DNA of 64,000 nucleotides from Caballeronia hypogeia. Its GTDB lineage: Bacteria; Pseudomonadota; Gammaproteobacteria; Burkholderiales; Burkholderiaceae. The stretch is taken from NCBI RefSeq assembly GCF_001544875.2, contig NZ_FCOA02000019.1, positions 62,001 through 126,000 of the forward strand, read 5' to 3'. The notes under the pieces are model-generated. The model did no database searches and had not been told where the DNA came from. It was given only the letters and a program-made list of their open reading frames with translations. Position numbers and translations under genes: made by a program. The stretch's first letter is position 1. Each line of letters opens with the position of its first letter. Below are positions 1 through 8,929 of the stretch, piece after piece.

Positions 1-406
1 GGTCGACGGCATCGACGGCTTTCTTCAGTCCGCCAATCGCGCCGAGCGCTTCGGGCTGTTTCTGAACGCGCTCACGCATCGTCTTCGCGATGCGGGCGTG
101 ACCACGCTGCTCACCGAGGAACTGCCGCTCTACGGCGATCCCACGCCGCCCGCGACGCTGCGCGCCTCCGCGATGACGGAGAACATCGTGCTCATGCGTT
201 ACATCGAGGCGAATTCCTCGCTGCATCGCATGGTGTCGGTCGTCAAGCAGCGCGAAGGCTCGCACGATGCGTCGATCCGCCGACTCACGATCGACTCGCG
301 CGGCCTGCATATCAGCGAAGGCTTCATTGGCCCGACGGGTCTGTTGTCCGGACACCCGTCGATGGCGCCCGCGCTCTCCCTGTCGGACCCCGGCACGCGC
401 GCATGA
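1..406 (+). CDS. KaiC/RAD55-like ATPase domain protein, C-terminal end (partial)
   Basis: Only the C-terminal ~134 residues lie in the window; the gene starts upstream. The readable part opens with VDGIDGFLQSANRAERF and continues FLNALTHRLRDAGVTTLLTEE, then a strand MTENIVLMRYIE followed by HRMVSVVKQREGSHD and ISEGF near the end. This order (Walker-B-like hydrophobic Asp segment, the VLMRY strand, the VVKQRxGxHD segment) is typical of the second half of KaiC/RAD55 family P-loop ATPases found beside two-component genes in proteobacteria. The P-loop itself is outside the window. The stop overlaps the ATG of the next gene in ATGA, so the two are translationally coupled and probably form a signalling pair. 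Family call is confident; function is not known. Confidence 0.75.
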   Translation, partial: VDGIDGFLQSANRAERFGLFLNALTHRLRDAGVTTLLTEELPLYGDPTPPATLRASAMTENIVLMRYIEANSSLHRMVSVVKQREGSHDASIRRLTIDSRGLHISEGFIGPTGLLSGHPSMAPALSLSDPGTRA

Positions 407-759
407 AAAAGATCCTCGTCGTCGACGACGAATTCGACATCCTGACCACGTGGCGGCTCGTGCTCGAAATGGAGGGCTACGAAGTCTCGACCGCGTCCAA
501 CGGACGCGCCGCGTTCGACGCCGCGCGCTCGAATCCGCCGGCGCTGGTCATCACGGACTGGATGATGCCGCACATGGACGGCGTCGAGCTGATCCGCGCG
601 CTCGGCGCGAACGACGGGCTCGCCGACGTGCCCATCATTCTGATGAGCGCGGCGGCCAACGGGCCGTCGCTCGCGCATCCGCATGCGCAGTTTCTTCGCA
701 AGCCGCTCTCTATCGACGATCTGCTCGACACCGTCAAAGGCCTGATCGGTCCGGCCTGA
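403..759 (+). CDS. Receiver-only response regulator
   Basis: 118-residue stand-alone REC domain with no output domain. The acidic pocket is D8/D9 (VVDDE), the phospho-acceptor is D52 (VITDWMMP), the switch Ser is S82 (LMSAA) and the conserved Lys is K100 (FLRKP). All canonical receiver residues are present, so phosphorylation is expected. The ATG overlaps the stop of the upstream KaiC-like ATPase gene by 4 nt. Single-domain receivers in this arrangement act by protein-protein interaction or as phosphate shuttles; the partner kinase is not in the window. Confidence 0.9.
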   Translation: MKKILVVDDEFDILTTWRLVLEMEGYEVSTASNGRAAFDAARSNPPALVITDWMMPHMDGVELIRALGANDGLADVPIILMSAAANGPSLAHPHAQFLRKPLSIDDLLDTVKGLIGPA

Positions 760-844
760 GAGACGCGGGCACGCGACGTGCTGCTGACCAGCGTTCCGGT
801 GAAACCGGACTGACGATAAACCGCTCAACCCAAAGGGAGGCACC

Positions 845-1099
845 ATGGTGCAGGATCAAGTGGAAGGCGCGGCGCAAAAGGTCGTGGGCAAGGTGCAGGA
901 TGCGGTCGGCGCGCTCACGGGCGACGAAAGCATACAGGCCGAAGGCAAGGTCCGGCAGGCGTACGGCAACTTGCAGCAGAGCTACGGACAGACCGTCGAC
1001 AACGTGCGGCTGGCCGTCGCGAGTCAGCCGATTCAGGGCGTGCTGATCGCCGCGGCGGTGGGCTTCGTGCTCGGCGCGTTGTGGAATCGCGATCGCTGA
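845..1099 (+). CDS. CsbD-family stress protein
   Basis: 84 residues. The N-terminal half (VEGAAQKVVGKVQDAVGALTGDESIQAEGK) has the CsbD repeat pattern: amphipathic Lys/Gly-rich segments. Unlike short cytosolic CsbD proteins it ends with a hydrophobic segment (VLIAAAVGFVLGALW) and a basic tail, so it is probably anchored in the inner membrane, as in the ElaB/YqjD-like architecture. A strong ribosome binding site (AAAGGGAGG) lies 5 nt before the ATG. CsbD genes are general-stress-induced in many bacteria; the biochemical role is unknown. A strong terminator follows. Confidence 0.85.
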   Translation: MVQDQVEGAAQKVVGKVQDAVGALTGDESIQAEGKVRQAYGNLQQSYGQTVDNVRLAVASQPIQGVLIAAAVGFVLGALWNRDR

Positions 1100-1145
1100 T
1101 TCGCTCCACGCCCGCTGCAGGCGGTGAGTCCGAGGCATGAAAGGC

Positions 1146-1180
1146 AAGGCCGGCGCGCAATGCGCCGGCCTTGTTTCGTA
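1146..1180. terminator. Bidirectional intrinsic terminator
   Basis: Perfect 11-bp stem AAGGCCGGCGC (1146-1156) / GCGCCGGCCTT (1162-1172) with a 5-nt loop and a TTGTTT run on the plus side. It sits between the convergent csbD-like gene and the minus-strand gene ending at 1197, so it probably serves both. Confidence 0.85.
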
Positions 1181-1196
1181 TGCGGCGCCTCGCGCG

Positions 1197-1898
1197 TCAG
1201 GCCGACACGCGACGCAGTCCGCGCGCTTCCTGCGAGCATCCGACCGCAAGCGCCACAGCGGCGACGACGAGCACGGCATGCGATCCATCGGCTGTCAGCG
1301 CCAATGCGAGCCCGCACGCTCCCGCGCCGCTCATGACGCTCGCCACCGGCGCGCCAGCGCCGCCGCCGATCGCGAGGGCGAGATGCGCGCCGATCAACGA
1401 GATCAGCGCGAGCACCGGCAGCACGGCGAGCGCACCCGATTGCGCGCCGAAAACGTAGGCGAGCGCCGCGCACGCGCCCGCGCAGGCAAGATGAAACGAC
1501 ACGTGGTTCGGGTCCTCTCGAAGCACGCGCGGCGACGCCAGACGCCCCGCCGCCGCCAGCGCGCCGCCCGCGAGCAACAGCATGACGGATTGCGCGCCAT
1601 GCGCCTGCGGCAACAAGCACGCGGCGACCGCGATCGTCGCGAGCAAGGCCTGCGTCGACGCCGGCGAATTCGACGCGGCGCGGCCCGACCGATACGACGC
1701 GAATCCCGCAAGTGCGACGAGCAGCAGCGCGATGCCGCCGGGCGCGAGCGCACGCATTCCGCCGCTCACGCCGCACGCGATGATGACGACCGCGCCGATT
1801 TCCCACAGCACGCGCGAGCGTATCGCGCCCGCGCGCAGCGATGCGCCCGCCGAAAGCGCCACGAACACGCACAACGCGCCGGCCAGAAGCTCGGACAT
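1197..1898 (-). CDS. PntB-like integral membrane protein (transhydrogenase beta membrane domain only)
   Basis: 233 residues from the ATG at 1898; a longer in-frame extension exists but is antisense-like sequence inside the upstream gene. About eight hydrophobic helices are predicted by eye. The C-terminal part (ISLIGAHLALAIGGGAGAPV then a Ser/Gly-rich helix) resembles the segment of NAD(P) transhydrogenase subunit beta around HLVASIGGADMPVVVS, and the N-terminus MSELLAGALCVFVA fits a PntB start. The NADP(H)-binding dIII domain is absent and the conserved Asn-Ser-Tyr-Ser-Gly motif is replaced by SGAGACG, so proton-pumping transhydrogenation is unlikely. It lies 11 nt after the FAH-family gene, so it is in the same operon. 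The family call is moderate; the function is unknown. Confidence 0.55.
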   Translation of the reverse strand: MSELLAGALCVFVALSAGASLRAGAIRSRVLWEIGAVVIIACGVSGGMRALAPGGIALLLVALAGFASYRSGRAASNSPASTQALLATIAVAACLLPQAHGAQSVMLLLAGGALAAAGRLASPRVLREDPNHVSFHLACAGACAALAYVFGAQSGALAVLPVLALISLIGAHLALAIGGGAGAPVASVMSGAGACGLALALTADGSHAVLVVAAVALAVGCSQEARGLRRVSA

Positions 1899-1909
1899 GT
1901 GTCGCTCCT

Positions 1910-2689
1910 TCAGGCCGCCAGCACGTTCGACAGCGTGCCGATGCCTGCAATCGACACGTCCACGCGCGCGCCGTCCTTGATCGAGCCGACGCCGATCGAG
2001 GTGCCGCACGCGATCACGTCGCCCGGAACGAGCGTCATGTCGTGCGACAGCATGCTTACCTGTTCGGCCGGCGAGAAGATCATGTCGTCGAGCGGATAGT
2101 TCTGACGTTCGACGCCTTCCAGTGTCGTCACGACGTTCGCCTGGCGCCAGTCGAGCCCGGTCGCGATGCACGGCCCGAGACACGTGAACGTGTCGAAGCC
2201 CTTCGAGCGGCACCATTGCGCGAAGTTGGGATCTTCCTGCAGCAGTTCGATGGCGGTGACATCGTTCACGCAGGTGAAGCCGAAGATCGCCGCCTCGGCC
2301 TCTTCCACCGACGCGCCGCTCACCGTCTTGCCGATCACGATGCCAAGCTCGCCTTCGTATGCGATCTTGCCGTGATAGCTCTTCGGCCGGCGAATCGATT
2401 CGTTCGGCCCGATCACCGACATCGGCGGCTTGATGAGAAACAGCGGATGCTGCGGCGGTGCCTTGTCGAGCTTCTGCGACAGCGCGTAGTAGTTGTTCCA
2501 GAGCGCGATGACCTTGCTCGGCTCGCAGGGCGCGAGCAGCGTGAGATCGTCGACGGCCCAGGAGATGTCCGTCGGGCGCGGGTTGTCGAACATCGCGCCG
2601 TCGTGCTGCACGACGCGGCCCGAGTGCTGATCGAGCGTGCCGAAACCGATGCTGCCTTCGGCATCGCGAAAACGAATCCAGGTGGTCAT
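1910..2689 (-). CDS. Fumarylacetoacetate hydrolase (FAH) family protein
   Basis: 259 residues starting MTTWIRF; the start is chosen because GGGAGACAAAT precedes this ATG. The FAH fold shows in the metal-binding motif YEGELGIVIG (two glutamates), the downstream Asp in TCVNDVTA, and the C-terminal GDVIACGTSIGVG. Members are Mg-dependent C-C hydrolases, decarboxylases or isomerases acting on acylpyruvates, oxaloacetate or ring-cleavage products. As the third gene after frc and the acyl-CoA synthetase, it may act on an oxaloacetate-like or acylpyruvate C3/C4 acid. The substrate cannot be deduced from sequence. Confidence 0.85.
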   Translation of the reverse strand: MTTWIRFRDAEGSIGFGTLDQHSGRVVQHDGAMFDNPRPTDISWAVDDLTLLAPCEPSKVIALWNNYYALSQKLDKAPPQHPLFLIKPPMSVIGPNESIRRPKSYHGKIAYEGELGIVIGKTVSGASVEEAEAAIFGFTCVNDVTAIELLQEDPNFAQWCRSKGFDTFTCLGPCIATGLDWRQANVVTTLEGVERQNYPLDDMIFSPAEQVSMLSHDMTLVPGDVIACGTSIGVGSIKDGARVDVSIAGIGTLSNVLAA

Positions 2690-2697
2690 ATTTGTCT

Positions 2698-2746
2698 CCC
2701 TTATAAGGAGCGCGGGCTGCATTTCCGTGGAAATGGCCCGCGCTCT
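2698..2746 (-). other. Intra-operon hairpin between the synthetase and FAH genes
   Basis: Stem GAGCGCGGGC (2708-2717) / GCCCGCGCTC (2736-2745) enclosing a second stem ATTTCC/GGAAAT, next to the palindrome CCTTATAAGG (2699-2708) just upstream of the FAH gene's ribosome binding site. It has no U-tract on the transcribed strand. A 3'-end stabiliser or processing site that sets stoichiometry is more likely than a terminator. Confidence 0.55.
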
Positions 2747-2762
2747 CGTCCCCTCCTCTACC

Positions 2763-4967
2763 TCAGATCAAACCCGCTCCGCGCGCCCACTTGTACTTCG
2801 CGCCGAGCACCGCGACGGGCAGTTCCGTCGAGTACGCGTACGCTGGCACGCCATGCTCGTAGAGATACTCGGCCGCTTCCTCGACCTGCACGTCGCCTGC
2901 GAGCGAAGCCACGATCGGCTTCTCGATGCCGAGCGCCTTCATTTCCTCCTTCACCTCGATCACGAGTTTCGCGAAGACCATCGGCGGCGTGATGATCGTG
3001 TGCCAGTAGCCGAGGATGATCGAATGGATGCGCTCGTCTTCCAGACCCAGGCGGATCGTGTTCTTGTACGTCGACGGCGGTTCGCCGCCCGTGATGTCGA
3101 CCGGATTGCCCGCCGCGCCGAACGGCGGGATGAACTTGCGGAACGCGGCGTCGAGATCGTCGGGCATCGACATCAGCGAGAGGCCGTTGTCCACGCACGC
3201 ATCCGAGAGCAGCACGCCCGAGCCGCCCGCGCCGGTGATGATCACCGTGTTCTCGCCCTTGGGCGTCGGCAACTTGGGAATGCCGCGCGCGAATTCCAGC
3301 AGATCGCGCAGCGAGCGGGCGCGAATCACGCCGCATTGCTCGAACACGTCTTCGTAGATCTTGTCGTTGCCCGCGAGCGCGCCCGTGTGCGAACTCGCCG
3401 CGCGCGCGCCGAGGCTCGTGCGTCCCGCCTTCAGCACCACGACCGGCTTCTTCTTCGACACGCGCTTCGCGGCCTCGGCGAACGAACGCCCGTCCTTCAG
3501 GTCCTCGCAGTGCTGCGCGATGATCTCGGTGTTGTCGTCCTGCTCGAAGAAGGTGAGCAGATCGTCTTCATCGATATCGCTCTTGTTGCCGAGTCCGACG
3601 ATCGCGGAAACGCCCATCTTCGCCGAGCGCGAGAAGCCGATGATCGCCATGCCGATGCCGCCCGACTGCGACGACAGCGCGGCTTTCCCCTTCACGTCGT
3701 ACGGCGTGCAGAAGGTCGCGCAGAGGTTCTTCGGCGTGTAGTAGAAGCCGTAGATGTTCGGGCCCATCATGCGGATGTCGTACTGGCGCGCGATCCTGAC
3801 GATCTCTTCCTGACCTTCGTGATTGCCCGTCTCCGCGAAACCCGACGGGATCAGCACCGCGCCCGGAATCTTCTTCTCGCCCACTTCGACCAGCGCTTGC
3901 GCCACGAACTTCGCCGGAATCGCAAAGACCGCCACGTCGATCACGCCGGGCACGTCCTTCACGCTCTTGTACGCCTTGCGGCCCATGATCTCGTCGGCTT
4001 TCGGGTGGATCGGATAGATCGCGCCCTGGTAGCCGCCGTTGATGAGGTTCTTCATCACCGAGTTGCCGATCTTGCCGTCCTCGTTCGACGCCCCGATCAC
4101 CGCGACCGCATCCGGCTTCATGATGCGGTTCATCTGCGTGACGATCTGCTCCTGCGTCGGGCGGTAACGCGGTTCGGCGGGCGCGAAATCCATCACGATG
4201 CGCACGTCCGCCGCGACCGCGCCGTTCGGGCTCGCGAAGACCGGATTCAGGTCCATCTCGGAGATTTGCGGGAAGTCGTCGACGAGACGCGACACGCGCT
4301 CGATCAGCGTGATGAGCGCCTCGCGATGCACCGGTTCCGCGCCGCGCACGCCGCGCAGCACTTCGGCGGCCTGAATGCCGTCGAGCATCGACGCGGCTTC
4401 GTCGCGCGTCACGGGAGCGAGACGGAAGGTCACGTCCTTCAGCACTTCGACCAGCACGCCGCCGAGCCCGAACGCGATCAGCTTGCCGAACGACGGGTCC
4501 GTCACCGCGCCGATGATCACTTCCTGACCCGCGCCGACCATCTGCTGAACCTGAACGCCGACGATGGTCGCCTTCGGGTCGTACTTCTTCGCATTGGAGA
4601 TGATCGTGTCGAAACCAGCGCGCACGTCTGCTTCATTCTTCACGCCGACGAGCACGCCGCCCGCCTCGGTCTTGTGGAGGATTTCGGGCGAAACGATCTT
4701 CAGCACCACCGGAAAGCCAATGAACGACGCGAGTTTCGCGGCATCGTCCGCCGACTTCGCGACGCCTTCCTGCGGCACCGCGATGCCATATGCGTCGCAG
4801 ACCAGCTTGCCTTCGGGCGCGGTCAGCGAGGTGCGGCCTTCGGCCCTCACGCGATCGAACACCTCCGCGACGCGGCGTTGCGCATCGGGCGCGTGCAGCG
4901 GCACCGGCGCCGCTTTCGTGGATGAATTGGCTGCGTCGCTGCGTTCCTGGACAACCGTGCTGTTCAT
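2763..4967 (-). CDS. NDP-forming acyl-CoA synthetase (acetate--CoA ligase family)
   Basis: 734 residues. The N-terminal ~240 residues are an ATP-grasp domain (FPVVLKIVSPEILHKTEAGG, with a later EMDLNPVF). A CoA-binding Rossmann domain starts near residue 290 (AVIGASNEDGKIGNSVMKN), followed by succinyl-CoA-synthetase-like ligase domains with the catalytic-His segment SSHTGALAGND. The order (ATP-grasp first) is the permuted arrangement found in Pat-like and many proteobacterial enzymes. It forms an acyl-CoA from a carboxylate, CoA and ATP/GTP with NDP release. GGAGACACAAGAC precedes the ATG. It follows frc by 98 nt, so oxalate, formate or a related short acid is a plausible substrate. No acetyltransferase domain is evident. 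Confidence 0.85.
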   Translation of the reverse strand: MNSTVVQERSDAANSSTKAAPVPLHAPDAQRRVAEVFDRVRAEGRTSLTAPEGKLVCDAYGIAVPQEGVAKSADDAAKLASFIGFPVVLKIVSPEILHKTEAGGVLVGVKNEADVRAGFDTIISNAKKYDPKATIVGVQVQQMVGAGQEVIIGAVTDPSFGKLIAFGLGGVLVEVLKDVTFRLAPVTRDEAASMLDGIQAAEVLRGVRGAEPVHREALITLIERVSRLVDDFPQISEMDLNPVFASPNGAVAADVRIVMDFAPAEPRYRPTQEQIVTQMNRIMKPDAVAVIGASNEDGKIGNSVMKNLINGGYQGAIYPIHPKADEIMGRKAYKSVKDVPGVIDVAVFAIPAKFVAQALVEVGEKKIPGAVLIPSGFAETGNHEGQEEIVRIARQYDIRMMGPNIYGFYYTPKNLCATFCTPYDVKGKAALSSQSGGIGMAIIGFSRSAKMGVSAIVGLGNKSDIDEDDLLTFFEQDDNTEIIAQHCEDLKDGRSFAEAAKRVSKKKPVVVLKAGRTSLGARAASSHTGALAGNDKIYEDVFEQCGVIRARSLRDLLEFARGIPKLPTPKGENTVIITGAGGSGVLLSDACVDNGLSLMSMPDDLDAAFRKFIPPFGAAGNPVDITGGEPPSTYKNTIRLGLEDERIHSIILGYWHTIITPPMVFAKLVIEVKEEMKALGIEKPIVASLAGDVQVEEAAEYLYEHGVPAYAYSTELPVAVLGAKYKWARGAGLI

Positions 4968-5011
4968 GTCTTGTGTCTCCGATTTGGATTTATCTGGACG
5001 TGCCGGGTCCG

Positions 5012-5036
5012 CGCCGCCTTCTCGTGAAAGGCGGCG
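5012..5036 (-). other. Intra-operon hairpin between frc and the synthetase gene
   Basis: 9-bp perfect stem CGCCGCCTT (5012-5020) / AAGGCGGCG (5028-5036) with a 7-nt loop, in the 98-nt spacer. It has no U-tract, so it is probably an mRNA processing or stability element. Confidence 0.45.
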
Positions 5037-5065
5037 GGAGGCAAAGCGATTTGCGTGAAATGCGG

Positions 5066-6328
5066 CTAGATCGCGCCGAGGCTCTTCAGCGTGGCGATCT
5101 GGTCAGGCGTGTAGCCGAGTTCGGCCATGACCTCGTCGGTATGTTCGCCGAGCAGCGGCGAGCGCACGACTTCGGTCGGACTGTCGGACAGCTTGATCGG
5201 GTTGCCGACCGTGAGGTACTTGCCGCGCACCGGATGATCCACCTCGACCACGGTGCCGGTCTTGCGCAGCGACGGCTCTTCGGCGATCTCCTTCATCGAG
5301 AGGATCGGGCCGCACGGAATGTCGTGCTTGTTGAGGATTTCCATGGCCTGGAACTTGGTCTTCGACATGGTCCAGCGCTCGATTTCGTCGAAGATCTGCT
5401 TCAGGTGCGGCAGGCGCGCATTCGGCGTCTTGTAGTCCGGATGATCGATCCACTCCTCGCGGCCGATCACCTTGCAGATCTCGCCCCACACCGGCGCCTG
5501 CGTGATGAAGTAGATGTACGCGTTCGGATCGGTTTCCCAGCCCTTGCACTTCAGGATCCAGCCCGGCTGGCCGCCGCCCGAGGCGTTGCCCGCGCGCGGC
5601 ACCGCTTCGCCGAAGCTGCCGTTCGGGTACTGCGGATATTCCTTCATGACGCCCGTGCGTTCCAGGCGCTGCTGATCGCGCAGCTTCACGCGGCAGAGAT
5701 TGAGCACGCCGTCCTGCATCGCGGCGAGCACTTTCTGGCCGCGCCCGCTCGTGTTGCGCTGATACAGCGCCGTGACGATGCCGAGCGCCAGATGCAGGCC
5801 CGTGCCCGAATCGCCGATCTGCGCGCCGGTGACCGTCGGCGGGCCGTCCTCGAAGCCGGTGGTCGAGGCCGCGCCGCCCGCGCACTGCGCCACGTTCTCG
5901 TAGACCTTGCAATCCTCGTACGGTCCCGGCCCGAAGCCCTTCACGGACGCGACGATCATGCGCGGATTCAACTCCTGGATGCGCTCCCACGTGAAGCCCA
6001 TCCGATCCAGCGCGCCCGGTGCGAAGTTCTCGACGAGCACGTCGCATTTCTTGACGAGCGACTCGAGCACTTTCTTGCCTTCCGGATTCTTCGTGTCGAT
6101 CGTGATGGAGCGCTTGTTGTGGTTCAGCATCGTGAAGTAGAGGCTGTCGGCATCGGGAATATCGCGCAACTGCTCGCGCGTGATGTCGCCCGCGCCGGCG
6201 CGCTCCACCTTGATGACGTCCGCGCCGAACCACGCGAGCAACTGCGTGCAGGTCGGTCCCGATTGAACGTGCGTGAAATCCAGGATGCGCACGCCGTCCA
6301 GCGCCTTGCCAGAATTGTTTACCGTCAT
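5066..6328 (-). CDS. frc: Formyl-CoA:oxalate CoA-transferase
   Basis: 420 residues, class III CoA-transferase. It aligns by eye with Oxalobacter Frc along its length: [14 protein letters not shown] at the N-terminus, [54 protein letters not shown], the catalytic Asp D173 in [17 protein letters not shown], and the glycine loop [11 protein letters not shown] that closes over the thioester. It transfers CoA from formyl-CoA (or another donor) to oxalate, making oxalyl-CoA. GGGAGACAAGCC precedes the ATG. It heads a four-gene minus-strand operon divergent from sucCD. The high match in diagnostic Frc loops favours Frc over other CaiB-type transferases. The usual partner oxc is absent here. Confidence 0.92.
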   Translation of the reverse strand: MTVNNSGKALDGVRILDFTHVQSGPTCTQLLAWFGADVIKVERAGAGDITREQLRDIPDADSLYFTMLNHNKRSITIDTKNPEGKKVLESLVKKCDVLVENFAPGALDRMGFTWERIQELNPRMIVASVKGFGPGPYEDCKVYENVAQCAGGAASTTGFEDGPPTVTGAQIGDSGTGLHLALGIVTALYQRNTSGRGQKVLAAMQDGVLNLCRVKLRDQQRLERTGVMKEYPQYPNGSFGEAVPRAGNASGGGQPGWILKCKGWETDPNAYIYFITQAPVWGEICKVIGREEWIDHPDYKTPNARLPHLKQIFDEIERWTMSKTKFQAMEILNKHDIPCGPILSMKEIAEEPSLRKTGTVVEVDHPVRGKYLTVGNPIKLSDSPTEVVRSPLLGEHTDEVMAELGYTPDQIATLKSLGAI

Positions 6329-6446
6329 GGCTTGTCTCCCAAACTTTCGATTGCGTTTATAGGTTCACATTTATTCGTACATCGTCTGCGCCTTCGTCTC
6401 CGGCGCGCAGACGGTCGGATCGAGTCGCGGTTTCGTCTCGCTGGTG

Positions 6447-6455
6447 TGATATACA
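6447..6455 (+). promoter_or_regulatory. TGATATACA operator copy 1 (frc side)
   Basis: Core TGATATACA in the 419-bp divergent frc/sucC spacer (6329-6747), context GTGTGATATACAATATTCC, about 120 bp upstream of frc. It is one of four copies in this locus. The spacer is AT-rich around the sites and holds no gene that I can see. Confidence 0.6.
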
Positions 6456-6664
6456 ATATTCCACACACAGTATTAGTCAACTGTATCCCGATCGGCGAAA
6501 ACCCTGTGACGCACTGCGAAAATCGCCGTCATGCCCGTCCAGTCTGCTTCCCGGCGGGTGTCATATTGCATTGCATCAATCACTGTGTCCCTCGTTCCTC
6601 TACCCCAATCCTTCCGATCATCTCTCCGACTCGGCGATGAAAAATTTTTGATCGCCGTGAAATC

Positions 6665-6673
6665 TGATATACA
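6665..6673 (+). promoter_or_regulatory. TGATATACA operator copy 2 (sucC side)
   Basis: Context AATCTGATATACAGTATTTC, about 75 bp upstream of the sucC start. It shares TCTGATATACA with the panE and small-ORF/gntR copies, so it is a likely operator for the local GntR regulator. Confidence 0.65.
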
Positions 6674-6747
6674 GTATTTCAGCGCGCCGCCAATGACGCG
6701 TTTTTTCATGGCCGCGCCAGTTCCCATCAGAGGATTCAGGAGACGCA

Positions 6748-7950
6748 ATGAACATCCACGAATATCAGGCGAAGACGCTGCTACGAAAGTACGGCGTCGC
6801 GGTTCCAGAGGGCCGTGTCGCCTTTTCGGCGCAGGAAGCCGCTGACGCGGCGAGCGCGCTGGGCGGCCCGGTCTGGGTCGTCAAATCGCAGATTCACGCG
6901 GGCGGCCGCGGCGCCGGCCGCTTTTCCAATGATCCCGACGGCAAAGGCGGCGTACGGGTCGTGAAGTCGGTGGACGAGGTGCGCGAGAACGCGCAGAAGA
7001 TGCTCTCGTCGGTGCTCGTGACGAAGCAGACCGGGCCGGCCGGAAAGGAAGTGAAGCGTCTTTATATCGAGGAAGGCTGCGATATTGCGCGCGAGCTGTA
7101 TCTCGGCATGCTGGTCGATCGCGCCACGTCGCGCATCACGATCATGGCGTCGACCGAAGGCGGCATGGAAATCGAGGAAGTCGCGCATCGCACGCCGGAG
7201 AAGATTCTGAAGGTCGCGATCGATCCGGCGACCGGGCTTCAGCCGTTCCACACGCGGCAGATCGCGTTCGGGATTGGGCTCACGGGCAAGCAGGTCGGTG
7301 CGGCATCGAAGTTCATCACGGCGCTGTATCAGGCGTTCGTCGATCTCGATGCGTCCATCGTCGAGGTTAATCCGCTCGTCGTGACCGGCTCGGGCGATGT
7401 CATCGCGCTCGACGCCAAGCTCAATTTCGACGACAACGCGCTGTATCGCCATCCGGATATCGAAAAGCTGCGCGACGAAGACGAGGAAGATCCCGCTGAA
7501 ATCGAAGCAGCGAAGCATGGCCTCAATTACGTGAAGCTCGACGGCAGCATCGGCTGCATGGTGAACGGCGCCGGCCTCGCGATGGCCACCATGGACATCA
7601 TCAAGCTCTACGGCGGCGAGCCGGCCAACTTTCTCGACGTGGGCGGCGGCGCGACCCAGGAGCGCGTCGCGACCGCGTTCAAGCTGATCCTGCGCGATCC
7701 GAAAGTGCGCGGGATTCTGGTCAACATCTTCGGCGGCATCATGCGTTGCGACGTGATCGCGCAGGGCGTCGTCGCGGCCGCGCGCGAAGTCGATCTGCGC
7801 GTGCCGCTTGTCGTGCGCCTCGCGGGCACCAATGTCGACGCGGGCCGCGAAATTCTGCGCGCGTCCGGCCTCGCCATCATTCCCGCCGAAAATCTCGCCG
7901 ATGCCGCCGACAAGATCGTCACCGCCGTTGCCGCAGGAGAGTCCAAATGA
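6748..7950 (+). CDS. sucC: Succinyl-CoA ligase beta-subunit paralogue
   Basis: 400 residues against ~388 for the housekeeping protein. The ATP-grasp N-terminus [44 protein letters not shown], and the ligase domain with [21 protein letters not shown] and [11 protein letters not shown] are intact. The extra length is mostly an insertion just after the GGRGAGR loop ([10 protein letters not shown]), in the nucleotide-binding region, unlike standard SucC. CAGGAGACGC precedes the ATG and an operator candidate lies 75 bp upstream. ADP/GDP-forming acyl-CoA ligation is expected. Its place opposite frc suggests a dedicated paralogue that makes or recycles succinyl-CoA, oxalyl-CoA or malyl-CoA rather than the TCA-cycle copy. 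Confidence 0.85.
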   Translation: MNIHEYQAKTLLRKYGVAVPEGRVAFSAQEAADAASALGGPVWVVKSQIHAGGRGAGRFSNDPDGKGGVRVVKSVDEVRENAQKMLSSVLVTKQTGPAGKEVKRLYIEEGCDIARELYLGMLVDRATSRITIMASTEGGMEIEEVAHRTPEKILKVAIDPATGLQPFHTRQIAFGIGLTGKQVGAASKFITALYQAFVDLDASIVEVNPLVVTGSGDVIALDAKLNFDDNALYRHPDIEKLRDEDEEDPAEIEAAKHGLNYVKLDGSIGCMVNGAGLAMATMDIIKLYGGEPANFLDVGGGATQERVATAFKLILRDPKVRGILVNIFGGIMRCDVIAQGVVAAAREVDLRVPLVVRLAGTNVDAGREILRASGLAIIPAENLADAADKIVTAVAAGESK

Positions 7951-8819
7951 GCGTTCTCATCAACAAGAATACGAAAGTGATCTGCCAGGGCTTCACCGGC
8001 GCGCAGGGCACCTTCCACTCCGAGCAGGCGATCGCGTACGGCACGCGGATGGTCGGCGGCGTGACGCCCGGCAAAGGCGGCACGACGCATCTGGACCTGC
8101 CCGTGTTCGACACCGTCGCTGACGCGGTCGAGAAAACCGGCGCCGATGCGTCCGTGATCTACGTCCCGCCACCCTTCGCCGCCGACGCGATTCTCGAAGC
8201 CATCGACGCCGACGTGCCATTTATCGTCTGCATCACGGAGGGCATTCCGGTGCTCGACATGCTGCGCGTGAAGCGCGCGCTCGCCGGCTCGAACAGCCGG
8301 CTCGTCGGGCCGAACTGCCCGGGCGTCATCACACCGGGGCAGTGCAAGATCGGCATCATGCCGGGGCATATCCATCAGCCGGGGAAGATCGGCGTGGTGT
8401 CGCGCTCGGGCACGCTCACTTACGAAGCCGTCGCGCAAACCACCGCCGCCGGGCTCGGGCAGACGACGTGCATCGGCATCGGCGGCGACCCGGTGAACGG
8501 GACCAATTTCATCGACTGTCTGTCGCTGTTCCTGGAGGATGACGCGACCGAAGGCATCATCATGATCGGGGAGATCGGCGGATCGGCGGAGGAGGAAGCG
8601 GCGCAGTTCCTCAAGGACTCGCAGACCAGCAAGCCCGTGGTCGGCTTCATCGCCGGCACGAGCGCGCCGCCGGGACGCCGCATGGGTCACGCGGGCGCAA
8701 TCATCTCGGGCGGCTCGGGCACCGCGAGCGCCAAGATCGATGCCATGAAATCGGCCGGCATTCATGTCGCCGATTCTCCCGCCGCGCTTGGGGAAACCAT
8801 GCTGCGTGCGATGCGCTGA
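7947..8819 (+). CDS. sucD: Succinyl-CoA ligase alpha-subunit paralogue
   Basis: 290 residues; ATG overlaps the sucC stop (ATGA). The CoA-binding Rossmann motif [11 protein letters not shown], the segment [28 protein letters not shown], and the phosphohistidine H248 in [15 protein letters not shown] are all present. With the beta subunit it forms a CoA ligase that passes phosphate through the alpha His. Length and motifs are those of SucD/MtkB. The annotation as succinate enzyme follows the family; the pathway substrate is inferred from the oxalate neighbours. Confidence 0.88.
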   Translation: MSVLINKNTKVICQGFTGAQGTFHSEQAIAYGTRMVGGVTPGKGGTTHLDLPVFDTVADAVEKTGADASVIYVPPPFAADAILEAIDADVPFIVCITEGIPVLDMLRVKRALAGSNSRLVGPNCPGVITPGQCKIGIMPGHIHQPGKIGVVSRSGTLTYEAVAQTTAAGLGQTTCIGIGGDPVNGTNFIDCLSLFLEDDATEGIIMIGEIGGSAEEEAAQFLKDSQTSKPVVGFIAGTSAPPGRRMGHAGAIISGGSGTASAKIDAMKSAGIHVADSPAALGETMLRAMR

Positions 8820-8929
8820 GCACTGGCGAGGGTACGGCGCGCCACCGTGCCGCACCCATTTTTTACATTATCATTACGATGGCGGCTTATACTTTCAGGT
8901 TGATTTCAATCTCATCCGACGGAGTCGTC

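Noticed and set aside
2637-4925. Long plus-strand ORF opposite the acyl-CoA synthetase gene
   Set aside because: It is Arg/His/Asp-rich antisense translation of a GC-rich gene, without ribosome binding site or motifs.
4790-6640. Long plus-strand ORF opposite frc
   Set aside because: Antisense shadow; frc has all the family residues on the other strand.
6748-7950. Housekeeping TCA-cycle sucC
   Set aside because: The extra loop, small-operon context and operator motif point to a paralogue; a genome check is needed to exclude it fully.
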